A stretch of 19,517 nucleotides of DNA, taken from an uncultured Nostocoides sp. GTDB taxonomy: Bacteria; Actinomycetota; Actinomycetes; Actinomycetales; Dermatophilaceae. A program made the position numbers and the translations under genes. Positions within the stretch are counted from its first letter, which is position 1. Each line of letters opens with the position of its first letter. The notes below the pieces were generated by a model. It saw only the letters and a program-made list of their open reading frames with translations, searched no databases and had not been told where the DNA came from. The DNA is taken from positions 1 through 19,517 of the forward strand of contig CAKZIH010000098.1 of the NCBI GenBank assembly GCA_936931335.1, given 5' to 3'. This document shows positions 1-7,922 of this stretch, piece after piece.

Positions 1-1328
1 CCAATGCCCCGGCCATCGTCTTCGTCGATGAGATCGATGCCGTCGGTCGCCACCGCGGCGCCGGCCTGGGTGGCGGGCACGACGAGCGGGAGCAGACCCT
101 CAACCAGCTGCTGGTCGAGATGGACGGCTTCGACGTCAAGACCAATGTCATCCTGATCGCGGCGACCAACCGCCCCGACATCCTCGACCCCGCCCTGTTG
201 CGTCCCGGGCGTTTCGACCGCCAGATCGCTGTGGAAGCCCCGGACATGATCGGCCGGCACCGCATCCTCGAGGTACACGCTCAGGGCAAGCCGATGGCCC
301 CTGGTGTTGACCTGCTCGCCGTGGCCCGGCGTACCCCCGGCTTCACCGGTGCCGATCTGGCCAATGTCCTCAACGAGGCCGCGCTGCTCACCGCCCGTGG
401 CTCCGGGCACCTGATCACCGACGCCACCCTGGACGAGGCCATCGACCGTGTCATGGCCGGCCCGCAGAAGCGGACCCGGATCATGAGCGCCAAGGAGCGC
501 AAGATGACGGCATACCACGAGGGCGGGCACGCCTTGGTGGCTGCGGCGATGAACCACACCGACCCGGTCAACAAGATCACGATCCTGCCTCGTGGCCGGG
601 CGCTCGGCTACACCATGGTGCTGCCCAGCGACGACAAATACTCCACCACCCGCAACGAGATTCTCGACCAGTTGGCGTATGCCCTGGGTGGTCGCGTCGC
701 GGAGGAGATCATCTTCCACGACCCCACCACCGGCGCCGCCAATGACATCGAGAAGGCCACCGCGATGGCCCGCAAGATGGTCACCGAATACGGCATGTCC
801 GAGCGGGTCGGGGCGATCAAGCTCGGCCAGAGCCAGGGCGAGGTTTTCCTTGGCCGCGACTACGGCAGCCAGCGGGACTATTCCGAGCACGTCGCCGGCA
901 TCGTCGACGAAGAGGTGCGCCGCCTCATCGAGGCCGCCCACGACGAGGCCTGGCACGCGCTCAACGACAACCGCGACGTCCTCGACCGCCTGGTCCTGGA
1001 GTTGCTGGAGCGCGAGACCCTCAACGCCAAGGACATCGCCGAGGTCTTCCACGACGTGCGCAAGCGTCCGGAGCGGGCGACCTGGCTATCCGCCGAGCAC
1101 CGCTTGCTCTCCGACAAGCCCCCCGTGCTCACCCCGGCTGAGCAGGCCGCCCTCGCCGGCTCCGGTGCGCCGAATGGCGCCGTGCCCAACCCGGGTGACC
1201 GGGCCACCGAGCGCGCCATCGACCGAGCCGCGGAGGCGGGTGCCTCGCCGTATGCCGAGAAGCGGCCGGTGAGCCAGATCGTCGAGACGCCCGAAGGCGC
1301 CCCGGTCAACCCCGACGGCCACGTCTGA
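1..1328 (+). CDS. ftsH: ATP-dependent zinc metalloprotease FtsH, 3' part (5' end outside window)
   Basis: Membrane-anchored AAA+ protease that extracts and degrades membrane and some soluble proteins. The open frame enters the window at base 3 and runs to TGA at 1326-1328, giving about 441 visible residues. Seen in order: Walker B (IVFVDEIDAVG, first 15 residues), the AAA second region of homology (ALLRPGRFDRQ, near base 200), the M41 zinc-protease motif HEGGH at 516-530, and the downstream TTGAANDIEKAT segment carrying the third metal-ligand Asp. The N-terminal membrane segments and Walker A lie upstream of the window. The last ~70 residues are Ala/Pro-rich, as in other actinobacterial FtsH tails, and probably disordered. 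It precedes the folate genes by 21 bases, as in mycobacteria. Identity is secure; only the missing 5' part is unseen. Confidence 0.97.
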   Translation, partial: NAPAIVFVDEIDAVGRHRGAGLGGGHDEREQTLNQLLVEMDGFDVKTNVILIAATNRPDILDPALLRPGRFDRQIAVEAPDMIGRHRILEVHAQGKPMAPGVDLLAVARRTPGFTGADLANVLNEAALLTARGSGHLITDATLDEAIDRVMAGPQKRTRIMSAKERKMTAYHEGGHALVAAAMNHTDPVNKITILPRGRALGYTMVLPSDDKYSTTRNEILDQLAYALGGRVAEEIIFHDPTTGAANDIEKATAMARKMVTEYGMSERVGAIKLGQSQGEVFLGRDYGSQRDYSEHVAGIVDEEVRRLIEAAHDEAWHALNDNRDVLDRLVLELLERETLNAKDIAEVFHDVRKRPERATWLSAEHRLLSDKPPVLTPAEQAALAGSGAPNGAVPNPGDRATERAIDRAAEAGASPYAEKRPVSQIVETPEGAPVNPDGHV

Positions 1329-1349
1329 GCCGCGGCCCCGGGATCCCCT

Positions 1350-1940
1350 GTGCCGTCGCCGCAGACCCCCACATCCGTCGATTCCGCGCGCATCGAAGCC
1401 GCGGTCCGGGAGATCCTCGCCGCCATCGGTGAGGATCCGGACCGGGACGGGCTGCGGGACACCCCGGCCCGGGTCGCCCGTGCCTATGCGGAGGCGTTCA
1501 GCGGGCTGCACCAGGATGCGGCGGAGGTGCTCGCCCGCCGCTTCGATGTCGATCACGACGAACTGGTGCTGGTGCGCGATATCGCGCTCTACAGCACCTG
1601 TGAGCACCATCTGCTGCCCTTCCACGGCGTGGCCCATGTCGCCTATGTGCCCACCGGTGGGCAGGTGACCGGGCTGTCCAAGCTGGCCCGGCTGGTGGAT
1701 GTCTATGCTCGTCGCCCCCAGGTTCAGGAACGCCTCACTGGCCAGGTCGCCGATGCCCTGGTCGAACACCTCGAGGTCATGGGCTGCCTGGTCGTCGTCG
1801 AGGCCGAGCACATGTGTATGTCGATGCGCGGCGTCCGCAAACCCGGCGCCCGGACCATCACCTCCGCCGTCCGCGGCACCCTGCGCAATCCGGCGACCCG
1901 CGCCGAGGTGATGGCGCTGCTCTCCGGCGGATCCCGGTGA
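1350..1940 (+). CDS. folE: GTP cyclohydrolase I (FolE)
   Basis: Converts GTP to 7,8-dihydroneopterin triphosphate, the first step of folate synthesis, in the cytoplasm. The product is 196 residues, usual for the family. Zinc ligands are visible as C84 and H87 in STCEHHLLPFHG and C156 in EHMCMSMRGV; the GTP-binding GLSKLARLVD segment (108-117) and the GVRKPGA segment also match. The GTG at 1350 is chosen because it lies 21 bases after the ftsH stop and gives a normal length; no strong ribosome-binding site is seen, so a slightly later start is possible. The stop overlaps the folP start (GTGA), indicating translational coupling in an ftsH-folE-folP-folBK operon. Confidence 0.96.
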   Translation: MPSPQTPTSVDSARIEAAVREILAAIGEDPDRDGLRDTPARVARAYAEAFSGLHQDAAEVLARRFDVDHDELVLVRDIALYSTCEHHLLPFHGVAHVAYVPTGGQVTGLSKLARLVDVYARRPQVQERLTGQVADALVEHLEVMGCLVVVEAEHMCMSMRGVRKPGARTITSAVRGTLRNPATRAEVMALLSGGSR

Positions 1941-2800
1941 GCCGACCCCGGCTGATGGGCGTGCTCAATGTGACGCCCGATTCGTTTTCCGATGGCGGTG
2001 CCTGGCTGGACCCCGAGGCCGCCTTTGCCCACGGTATGGAGTTGGTCGCCGCGGGGGCGGCCATCGTCGACGTGGGCGGGGAATCCACCCGGCCCGGGGC
2101 GGCCCGGCCCGACGTCGCGGAGGAGTTGCGCAGGGTGGTCCCGGTAGTCCAGGCCCTGACCGATGCCGGGGTCGCCGTCTCGGTCGACACCATGCGCGCC
2201 GAGGTCGCCGCCGCCGCATTGGCCGCCGGGGCGAGCATCGTCAACGACGTCTCGGGTGGGCTTGCCGACCCGGCGATGGTGTCGGTGGTCGCCGATGCCG
2301 GGGTGCCCTTCGTTGCCATGCACTGGCGCGGGCACAGCGCCGATATGCAGGAGCGGGCGATCTACTCCGACGTCGTTGCCGACGTATGCCGTGAGCTCAC
2401 CGCCCGTGTTGACGCTCTGGTCGGCGCCGGGATCGCGGCGGACGACATCATCCTGGATCCGGGGCTGGGCTTTGCCAAGACCGCCGAACACAACTGGGCC
2501 CTGCTGCGCGCCCTGCCCACGCTCACCGGGCTTGGCCACCGGGTGCTCGTCGGGGCCTCGCGCAAACGCTTCCTCGGGCTGGTCGGTCGAGATGAGCGCA
2601 GCCTGCGGGCACCGCACGAGCGCGATGTGGCCACCGCGGTGACCACGGTGTGCGCGGCCGACGGGGGTGCCTGGGCGGTGCGGGTGCACGATGTGACCGC
2701 CTCTGTCGATGCCCTCGATGTCTGGTCCGCGCTGCGCACTGCCGACGGTGGGCTCGCGGCGGGGCCGAGCGGCGTAACCTCCGACGGAGACCGGTCATGA
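1937..2800 (+). CDS. folP: Dihydropteroate synthase (FolP)
   Basis: Condenses 6-hydroxymethyl-7,8-dihydropterin pyrophosphate with p-aminobenzoate to give 7,8-dihydropteroate; this is the sulfonamide target. With the GTG at 1937 (sharing GTGA with the folE stop) the product is 287 residues, normal for the TIM-barrel family. Visible motifs: MGVLNVTPDSFSDGG (7-21), DVGGESTRPGA (45-55), SVDT (82-85), NDVSGG (103-108), ILDPGLGFAKT and the pyrophosphate-binding GASRKRFLG near the C-terminus. The frame stays open upstream into folE, but that extension is only the shadow of folE. The stop overlaps the next ATG (ATGA), so folBK is translationally coupled. Confidence 0.96.
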   Translation: MSRPRLMGVLNVTPDSFSDGGAWLDPEAAFAHGMELVAAGAAIVDVGGESTRPGAARPDVAEELRRVVPVVQALTDAGVAVSVDTMRAEVAAAALAAGASIVNDVSGGLADPAMVSVVADAGVPFVAMHWRGHSADMQERAIYSDVVADVCRELTARVDALVGAGIAADDIILDPGLGFAKTAEHNWALLRALPTLTGLGHRVLVGASRKRFLGLVGRDERSLRAPHERDVATAVTTVCAADGGAWAVRVHDVTASVDALDVWSALRTADGGLAAGPSGVTSDGDRS

Positions 2801-3681
2801 CCGACCGGATCACGCTGACTGGCTTGCGCGGCAGGGGATTCCATGGGGTCTTTGAATTCGAGAAGCGCGAGGGCCAGGTCTTCCTCGTCGATGTGGTCCT
2901 GGAGGCCGATCTGCGCGCCGCCGGCCGCAGCGACGAGCTGGCCGACACGGTCCATTACGGCGTGGTCGCCGAGCGGGCGATGGCGCGGATCACCGGGCCG
3001 GCATACGACCTGATCGAGGCGCTGGCGGAGGCGATCGCCGATGACTGCGTGGCGATGCCCGGGGTGCGCCGCGCGACCGTGACCGTGCACAAGCCGGGCG
3101 CCCCCATCCCGCACGAGTTCGCCGATGTGGCTGTCACCGTGGTCCGGGAGCCGGCCGTCCCGGTGGTCATCGCCCTGGGCAGCAACCTCGGCGAGCGCGC
3201 GCGGACGCTGGCCGACGCGGTGGGGGAGCTGGCCGCCATACCGGGAGTGAGCGTGACTGCCCGCTCGCGGATTATCGAGACCGACCCGGTCGGTGGGCCG
3301 GAGCAGGCCGACTATCTCAATGCCGTGGTGACGGCGGACTGCGCGCTGCCGCCCGCGGACCTGCTCGCCGCCCTGCACCGCATCGAGGCCCGCCACGGCC
3401 GCACCCGCACCGTGCGCTGGGGCGAACGCACCCTCGACCTCGACCTCATCCAGTACGGCCGGCCGGGCGCGGCCGACGAAGTCTGCAGCAGCGACCCCGC
3501 CACGCAACTACCGCATCCGCGCGCCGGCGAGCGCGCCTTCGTCTGCCTGCCCTGGTATGACGCGGATCCGCACGCCCGCATCCGGCTCGGCACGCAGGTG
3601 GTGCCGCTCGCCGAGCACGTCGCGGGGCTAGCGGCGGACGACATACGTCCCGGGCCGGACTGGCCGGAGGACGACCAATGA
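2797..3681 (+). CDS. folBK: Fused dihydroneopterin aldolase / HPPK (FolB-FolK)
   Basis: A single 294-residue polypeptide joins two successive folate enzymes. Residues 1 to about 118 form dihydroneopterin aldolase: GFHGV (14-18), the conserved Glu in the FEKREGQ region (E22), Y54 in HYGVV and K99 in VHKPGAPIP. Residues from about 122 form 6-hydroxymethyl-7,8-dihydropterin pyrophosphokinase: ALGSNLGERARTL (126-138), the WGERTLDLDLI metal-binding segment (208-218, Asp 214 and 216) and LPHPRAGERAFV. The boundary has almost no linker (VREPAVPVVIALGSN). In M. tuberculosis these are two overlapping genes. No stop or start separates them here, so this is a true in-frame fusion. The ATG at 2797 overlaps the folP stop, and the TGA overlaps the next gene. 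Confidence 0.94.
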   Translation: MTDRITLTGLRGRGFHGVFEFEKREGQVFLVDVVLEADLRAAGRSDELADTVHYGVVAERAMARITGPAYDLIEALAEAIADDCVAMPGVRRATVTVHKPGAPIPHEFADVAVTVVREPAVPVVIALGSNLGERARTLADAVGELAAIPGVSVTARSRIIETDPVGGPEQADYLNAVVTADCALPPADLLAALHRIEARHGRTRTVRWGERTLDLDLIQYGRPGAADEVCSSDPATQLPHPRAGERAFVCLPWYDADPHARIRLGTQVVPLAEHVAGLAADDIRPGPDWPEDDQ

Positions 3682-4157
3682 CCGATGGCACCGGCGGTCT
3701 GCATTGGCGGGTTCCGGTGATCACGGCTGCGCTGGTGACTTTTCTCTCCGCGCTGCTCACCCGGCGCTGGATGGAGGGCGGGGGCTTCCCGCCGGCAGTG
3801 CCGTGGCTGACGCTGGTGCTCCTGCTGGTGATTGCCGGGCTGGTGCTGCGCTTCGGGTATGCCGTGCGCAGCTACCAGCGGGGCCGCGGGGCAGATCTGT
3901 CGGCGATCCGCGCCGCGCGCACGCTGGCCTTGGCGCAGGCGGCGGCGGTCACCGGCGCCGCGGTCGGCGGGCTCTATCTGGGGCAGTTGCTAGCGGTCCT
4001 GCCCGACCGGGACCTGCGGGTGGTGCAGGGGCTGACCGGGCGCTTCACGCTCGCGGTACTGGCGGCCGGGCTCGTGAGCGCCGCGGGGTTGGTTGCCCAG
4101 CACTGGTGCCGCATCCCGCCGCGCGATCCGGATACCGAGGGCGGCCGGGAGGCCTGA
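3678..4157 (+). CDS. DUF3180 family membrane protein
   Basis: A 159-residue integral membrane protein of unknown function (Rv3605c-like), conserved after folK in Actinobacteria. Four hydrophobic segments are visible at about 10-27, 40-60, 84-107 and 122-143. The family-typical motif RGADLSAIRAARTLALAQ lies between segments 2 and 3 (70-87), and the tail carries WCRIPPRDPD (143-152). The start ATG shares ATGA with the folBK stop, so it is translated as the last gene of the folate operon. No catalytic motif is seen. Its role is unknown; the constant neighbourhood hints at a housekeeping role, but nothing here links it to folate chemistry. Confidence 0.9.
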   Translation: MTDGTGGLHWRVPVITAALVTFLSALLTRRWMEGGGFPPAVPWLTLVLLLVIAGLVLRFGYAVRSYQRGRGADLSAIRAARTLALAQAAAVTGAAVGGLYLGQLLAVLPDRDLRVVQGLTGRFTLAVLAAGLVSAAGLVAQHWCRIPPRDPDTEGGREA

Positions 4158-4161
4158 GCGA

Positions 4162-4171
4162 GTCGCGCGAC
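4162..4171. repeat. 10-bp perfect palindrome between convergent genes
   Basis: GTCGCGCGAC lies in the 23-base gap between the convergent DUF3180 and DinB stop codons. It could be part of a short bidirectional termination structure, but there is no T-tract and it could be chance in GC-rich DNA. Confidence 0.3.
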
Positions 4172-4180
4172 CCAGCCCGC

Positions 4181-4672
4181 TTAGCCGCGGGCGGCGAGGA
4201 GTTGCTCGCGCAGGATGTCCGCGTGACCGCAGTGTTGGGCCAGTTCGCGCTCGACATGCAGCAGCACCCACCGCAGCGGCAGCGGACCGCGCCGGTTGCC
4301 GGTGACGATGCTGTCCAGGGTCAGGCCGGCGATGGCCGCGCGCGACGCGGCGCAGACCGCCGCATACCGGGCCTGGACGGACGCGATGGTGTCCTGCTCG
4401 GTCAGCGCGAACGACTCATCCACCGTCTCCGGTATGCCGATCTGCGCCCGTGGGCGACCGGTCACCGCCTCGTCGAACCACACCTGCTCCACGAAGGTCG
4501 CATGCTTCACCAGGCCGAGCAGGGTGGTCAGCGAGGGCACCAGGCGGGCACGGGCCTCGTCCTCGGTCAGCCCGTCCAGGCTGGCGCCCAGCAGGGCGCG
4601 ATGGTCGTCGATGAAGGTGCGGATCTGCTCCTCCAGCGGCGCATGAAAGCACGCCGGATCATGGCTGCTCAC
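4181..4672 (-). CDS. DinB / DUF664 family protein (putative mycothiol- or thiol-dependent enzyme)
   Basis: A 163-residue four-helix-bundle protein of the DinB superfamily, DUF664 branch, which in Actinobacteria is associated with mycothiol-dependent S-transferases. Family signatures visible: LVPSLTTLLGLVKHATFVE (44-62) and LRWVLLHVERELAQHCGHAD (133-152). The likely metal-binding histidines are among H57, H139, H147 and H150. The GTG start (4672-4670) overlaps the nuoD stop by four bases (GTGA), so it is the second gene of a nuoD-DinB operon; the frame remains open upstream inside nuoD but that is shadow. The specific substrate cannot be told from sequence. The pairing with an orphan NuoD is unusual and unexplained. 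Confidence 0.88.
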   Translation of the reverse strand: MSSHDPACFHAPLEEQIRTFIDDHRALLGASLDGLTEDEARARLVPSLTTLLGLVKHATFVEQVWFDEAVTGRPRAQIGIPETVDESFALTEQDTIASVQARYAAVCAASRAAIAGLTLDSIVTGNRRGPLPLRWVLLHVERELAQHCGHADILREQLLAARG

Positions 4673-5841
4673 TTGTCCACATCCCCGACGACGAAGAACA
4701 TCGAGCCGAGGATGGCCACCATGTCGGCGATCAGGCAGCCGGGCAGCAATTCGGAGAGCACCTGGACGTTGTTGAACGAGGCCGAGCGCAGCTTGAGCCG
4801 GTATGGGGTCTTCTCCCCCCGCGAGACCAGGTAATACCCGTTGAAGCCCAAGGGGTTTTCGGTCGCGGTGTAGAGATCGCCCTCGGGCACCTTGAGCACC
4901 TTGGGCAGCTTCACATTGACCGGTCCCTGGGCCAGCGAACCGAGGCGGTCGATGGCGGCCTCGGCGAGATCGAGGCTGACGTGGACCTGCTCCAGGAGCA
5001 CCTCGAGCCGGGCCAGGCAATCGCCCTCGGTGCGGGTGACCACGCGGCCCGGGCCACCGGGGGCGAACAACTCGCCATACGCCAGGTAGGGAGCGTCACG
5101 GCGCAGGTCGATGTCGAGTCCGCTGGCGCGCGCGATCGGCCCGGAGACCCCGTATGCCGTGGCCAGCTCCCGGGGGAGCACGCCGACCCCGCGGGTCCGG
5201 GCGGCAAGGATCTCGTTGCCGACGAGCATGGATTCCAGGTCCGGCAGGCGCCGGCGCACGGCGCTCACGGCGGTGCTGGCCCGATCCAGCCAGCCCGCCG
5301 GCAGATCCTCCTTGAGGCCGCCGACCCGGTTGAACATGTAATGCATCCGACCCCCGGAGACCTCCTCCATCACCGCCTGGAGCTCCTCGCGCTCGCGGAA
5401 GGCATAGAAGATCGGGGTGATCGCGCCCAACTCCAGCGGATAGCTGCCGAGGAACATCAGGTGATTGAGGACCCGGTTGAGCTCGGCGAGCAGGGTGCGC
5501 GCCCAAACCGCGCGCTCGGGCACCTCCATCCCGAGCATGGACTCCACGCCGAGGACCACGCCGAGTTCGTTGGCGAAGGCGGAGAGCCAGTCGTGCCGGT
5601 TGGCCAGCACCAGGATCTGGCGGTAGTCGCGGACCTCAAAAAGCTTTTCCGCGCCCCGGTGCATGTACCCGACGATGGGGTCGGCGGTGACGATCCGCTC
5701 GCCGTCCAGCACGATCCGCAGACGCAGTACGCCGTGGGTCGCCGGATGCTGCGGGCCGATGTTGAGCACCATGTCGGCGCTCGCCAGGCCGCCGGCGCCC
5801 ACGCCGACGGTCAGTTCCCGCCCGTCCGCTGAGGTGCTCAC
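4669..5841 (-). CDS. nuoD: Orphan NuoD-like NADH:quinone oxidoreductase subunit (49-kDa family)
   Basis: Homologue of the complex I quinone-site subunit (NuoD / Nqo4 / NDUFS2), about 390 residues with start at GTG 5841. An in-frame GTG at 5850 would add three residues but overlaps the TAGAGT promoter box, so 5841 is preferred. The whole family core is present: IGPQHPATHGVLR near the N-terminus, GYMHRGAEKL, EVSGGRMHYMFNRVGG, ENPLGFNGYYLVS, and the C-terminal GDVDK. Numbering from 5841 and aligning by eye to bovine 49-kDa: H36 = H59 (quinone site), R62 = R85, R82 = R105, H167 = H190 (cluster N2 surroundings) are kept; D160 becomes E137; and the quinone-binding Y108 becomes W85. No other nuo gene is in the window. 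It is coupled to the downstream DinB gene. It may work outside canonical complex I or in a variant complex. Confidence 0.93.
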   Translation of the reverse strand: MSTSADGRELTVGVGAGGLASADMVLNIGPQHPATHGVLRLRIVLDGERIVTADPIVGYMHRGAEKLFEVRDYRQILVLANRHDWLSAFANELGVVLGVESMLGMEVPERAVWARTLLAELNRVLNHLMFLGSYPLELGAITPIFYAFREREELQAVMEEVSGGRMHYMFNRVGGLKEDLPAGWLDRASTAVSAVRRRLPDLESMLVGNEILAARTRGVGVLPRELATAYGVSGPIARASGLDIDLRRDAPYLAYGELFAPGGPGRVVTRTEGDCLARLEVLLEQVHVSLDLAEAAIDRLGSLAQGPVNVKLPKVLKVPEGDLYTATENPLGFNGYYLVSRGEKTPYRLKLRSASFNNVQVLSELLPGCLIADMVAILGSMFFVVGDVDK

Positions 5842-5848
5842 CCGCGCC

Positions 5849-5854
5849 ACTCTA
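5849..5854 (-). promoter_or_regulatory. Candidate -10 box of nuoD, leaderless
   Basis: On the minus strand TAGAGT is followed by 7 bases and then GTG at 5841. The spacing puts the transcription start at or next to the start codon. No ribosome-binding site is needed or seen, and no clear -35 is visible. Same architecture as three other genes in this window. Confidence 0.5.
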
Positions 5855-5921
5855 GGTCCCCGGGTGCGACCGGCGGCAGCCCGGCGGGAACGCGCGGGGG
5901 GGCGGCGGGCGTCTTACGCCA

Positions 5922-6488
5922 ATGGACACCCGATTTCGCACGAGTTCGCGACTCGCGAAGCCGGTCCTGGTCGGCGCCCTGCTACTCGGCGTCCCTGCGC
6001 TCGGTGGCTGCGGCGCGCAGGTGGCTGGGGCACCCGGTGGCGGCGCCACGTCGACCACAACTCCACCGACTACCAGCACATCGACCACCGGCACATCGAC
6101 CACGGACACACCGGCACCGCCGGCGACGCCGAAGCGGCCCACGCACTTCCCGCATCCGGACTACCACTACCAACTGACGATCTCCAGCTTCGGCCCCCTG
6201 GCTGGCGAACCGCTCACCGTCACGGTGCGCGCGGGCAAGGTCGTCTCCGTGGTCTTTGCGCAGGACGGCCGCTCGGGTCGCAAAGGCGAGCCGATCCCCA
6301 ACCTGTCGTATGCCGATCTCACCCTTGATGACATCATCGCCGCCACCCGACGCCCGAGTGACAACCCGCCCCAGGTCGACTGGCCGGCGGGGCAGGCCTA
6401 TCCCAACCGCGTCTCGGTCGATCCGATCGCCAACGCCATCGACGACGAATACTCCTACGCGGTCGCCTCGGTCGTCATCGACGGCTAG
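5922..6488 (+). CDS. DUF6174-like secreted lipoprotein
   Basis: 188 residues. The N-terminus is a lipoprotein signal: basic start (MDTRFRTSSRLAK), hydrophobic stretch 14-27 and lipobox LGGC with C30 as the lipidated cysteine. A Thr/Pro-rich low-complexity linker (about 40-75) follows, encoded partly by a short tandem repeat. The folded part (about 78-188) resembles DUF6174: DYHYQLTISSF, VTVRAGKVVSVVFAQDG, a LTLDDIIAAT helix, then VSVDPIANAIDDEYSYAV. It is therefore probably anchored on the outer face of the membrane. Function is unknown. It is divergent from nuoD (about 80 bases) and 43 bases before the P450 gene, with which it may be co-transcribed. Family assignment is by pattern recognition and moderately sure; the lipoprotein nature is firmer. 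Confidence 0.8.
   Translation: MDTRFRTSSRLAKPVLVGALLLGVPALGGCGAQVAGAPGGGATSTTTPPTTSTSTTGTSTTDTPAPPATPKRPTHFPHPDYHYQLTISSFGPLAGEPLTVTVRAGKVVSVVFAQDGRSGRKGEPIPNLSYADLTLDDIIAATRRPSDNPPQVDWPAGQAYPNRVSVDPIANAIDDEYSYAVASVVIDG
6076..6103 (+). repeat. Short 15-bp-period tandem repeat in lipoprotein linker
   Basis: GCACATCGACCAC occurs at 6076-6088 and again at 6091-6103, encoding the STSTTGTSTT part of the Thr-rich linker. Two copies at a 15-base period, so any change in copy number would stay in frame. Confidence 0.6.
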
Positions 6489-6531
6489 GCCCGTGCGCCG
6501 CAGGCGGCCGGGTGCGTCAGACTTGACCCCC

Positions 6532-7728
6532 GTGACCAGCTCGCCTACCGCCTACGACGCCGCCGCCGACCTGCCCTTCGCCGACCCCGGGTTCATCGCC
6601 GATCCGTATCCCGGACTGGCCCGGGCCCGCGAGCAGGCGCCGCTGGCGTGGCACTCCGGCATCGAGGCGTATGTCGCCACCTCGCACGCCGCGGTCAGCG
6701 CGGTCTTGCGGGATCGGCGCCTGGGGCGCATCTTTGCCGGCCGGGAGCCCATCGCGGACTGGCAGACCTTCAACTGGTTGCACGCCGACTCCATCCTCGA
6801 CTCCGAGCCGCCGAAGCACACCCGGCTGCGCCGCCTGGTCGCCGGTGCTTTCGGCCGCGGACACGTCGCCCGGCTGGCGCCGCGCATCGAGGAGCTGGCG
6901 GCCGGGCTGCTGGATGCCACCGACGGCCGGGACAGCTTCGACGTCATCGAGGAACTCGCCGAGCCGCTGCCGGTCCTGGTGATCGCGGAGCTGCTCGGGG
7001 TCCCCGAGGCCGACCGGCATCTGCTGCGGCCGTGGAGCCAGGCGATCGTCAAGATGTATGAGGTCGACCCCACCCCGGCCGAGCAGGACCAAGCGCGTAC
7101 GGCGTCGGCGGAGTTCGCGGCATATGTGCACGAACTCGCGGCCGACCGGGCGCAGCGCCCAGGGGCGGATTTGCTCACCGACCTGGTGCAGGCACGCGAC
7201 GGCAGCGACAAGCTCAACGAGCACGAGCTGATCGCGACCGCGGTGCTCTTGCTCAACGCCGGACACGAGGCGAGCGTCAATGGCTTCGGCAATGGTCTGC
7301 ACAGCTGGCTGACCAGCGGCCGCCCGGCCATCGACGCGCAGGACCCGATGGCTATCGAGCGGGCCGTGGAGGAGTTCCTGCGCCACGACAGCCCCCTGCA
7401 TCTCTTCGAGCGCACCGCCACCCAGGATGTGGACCTGGACGGCGTGCAGATCGCCCAGGGGCAGAAGGCGATCGCGCTGCTCGGGGCGGCCAACCGGGAT
7501 CCCGCCGTCTTTGCCGACCCGGACCGCTTCGACCCGGCCCGCGAGCCCAACCCACACCTGGCCTTCGGCCTGGGCATCCACTTCTGCCTGGGGGCGCCCC
7601 TAGCCCGGCTGGAGATGCAGATCTCCTTGCGGCAGTTGCTCACTCGTCGCCCGGAGTTGGAACTGGTGGACGCCACTGGGCGGGGCACCTTCGTGCTCCG
7701 GGGCTTCCAGCACCTCATCGTCGGCTGA
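6532..7728 (+). CDS. Cytochrome P450
   Basis: A 398-residue soluble bacterial P450 mono-oxygenase; it would need a ferredoxin and reductase that are not encoded here. Hallmarks: I-helix A243-GHEAS (the usual Thr after AGxE is Ala-Ser), ExxR at E281-R284 in EEFLRHDSP, the ERT(A) beta segment after it, and the heme loop FGLGIHFCLG with proximal ligand C352. N-terminal FADPGFIADPYPGLARARE and ILDSEPPKHTRLRRLV (C-helix) fit CYP families common in actinobacteria. The GTG at 6532 is chosen because the product then starts at the normal P450 N-terminus; the frame is open further upstream but overlaps the lipoprotein gene. No convincing ribosome-binding site is seen. Substrate unknown; no biosynthetic cluster surrounds it. 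Confidence 0.95.
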   Translation: MTSSPTAYDAAADLPFADPGFIADPYPGLARAREQAPLAWHSGIEAYVATSHAAVSAVLRDRRLGRIFAGREPIADWQTFNWLHADSILDSEPPKHTRLRRLVAGAFGRGHVARLAPRIEELAAGLLDATDGRDSFDVIEELAEPLPVLVIAELLGVPEADRHLLRPWSQAIVKMYEVDPTPAEQDQARTASAEFAAYVHELAADRAQRPGADLLTDLVQARDGSDKLNEHELIATAVLLLNAGHEASVNGFGNGLHSWLTSGRPAIDAQDPMAIERAVEEFLRHDSPLHLFERTATQDVDLDGVQIAQGQKAIALLGAANRDPAVFADPDRFDPAREPNPHLAFGLGIHFCLGAPLARLEMQISLRQLLTRRPELELVDATGRGTFVLRGFQHLIVG

Positions 7729-7744
7729 GGCGCCCACGCCAATT

Positions 7745-7765
7745 CACCGGGGCCGGCCCCTGGTG
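7745..7765 (+). terminator. Candidate hairpin after P450 gene
   Basis: CACCGGGG pairs with CCCC(T)GGTG around the centre of a perfect 12-bp palindrome at 7749-7760; one T is bulged. It lies 16 bases after the P450 stop. There is no T-tract, so it would be a non-canonical terminator or only an mRNA 3'-end stabiliser. Confidence 0.4.
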
Positions 7766-7795
7766 GACGCGCATGCTCACCTGATGAGGGGGCTT

Positions 7796-7823
7796 TTGGA
7801 CCCGGCCGGCTGTCCACTAGGTT
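7796..7823 (+). promoter_or_regulatory. Candidate sigma-A-type promoter of the FnIII/beta-helix gene
   Basis: TTGGAC (7796-7801), a 16-base spacer, and TAGGTT (7818-7823). This would give a leader of about 90 bases before the ATG at 7923, which has its own GCAGGAG ribosome-binding site. Unlike several neighbours, this gene appears to have a conventional leader. Confidence 0.4.
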
Positions 7824-7922
7824 GACGTCCGCCCGGCCGTCTGTCGTAGGCGAGCCGGCCCCCGCCCCCCACGTCACGGGCGGTCCGCGGGCCCCGCGCG
7901 CGACCGCTGCAGGAGTCCCGGT

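Noticed and set aside
2362..3507. A 381-codon minus-strand frame opposite folP-folBK
   Set aside because: Antisense shadow; the plus-strand folate motifs are unambiguous.
5851..5921. Riboswitch or attenuator in the nuoD-lipoprotein divergent gap
   Set aside because: The gap is about 80 bases, G-rich, without a stable conserved structure; only the nuoD -10 box could be supported.
6532..7728. P450 as part of a secondary-metabolite gene cluster
   Set aside because: No synthase, tailoring, export or regulator genes are adjacent, so there is no cluster to support it.
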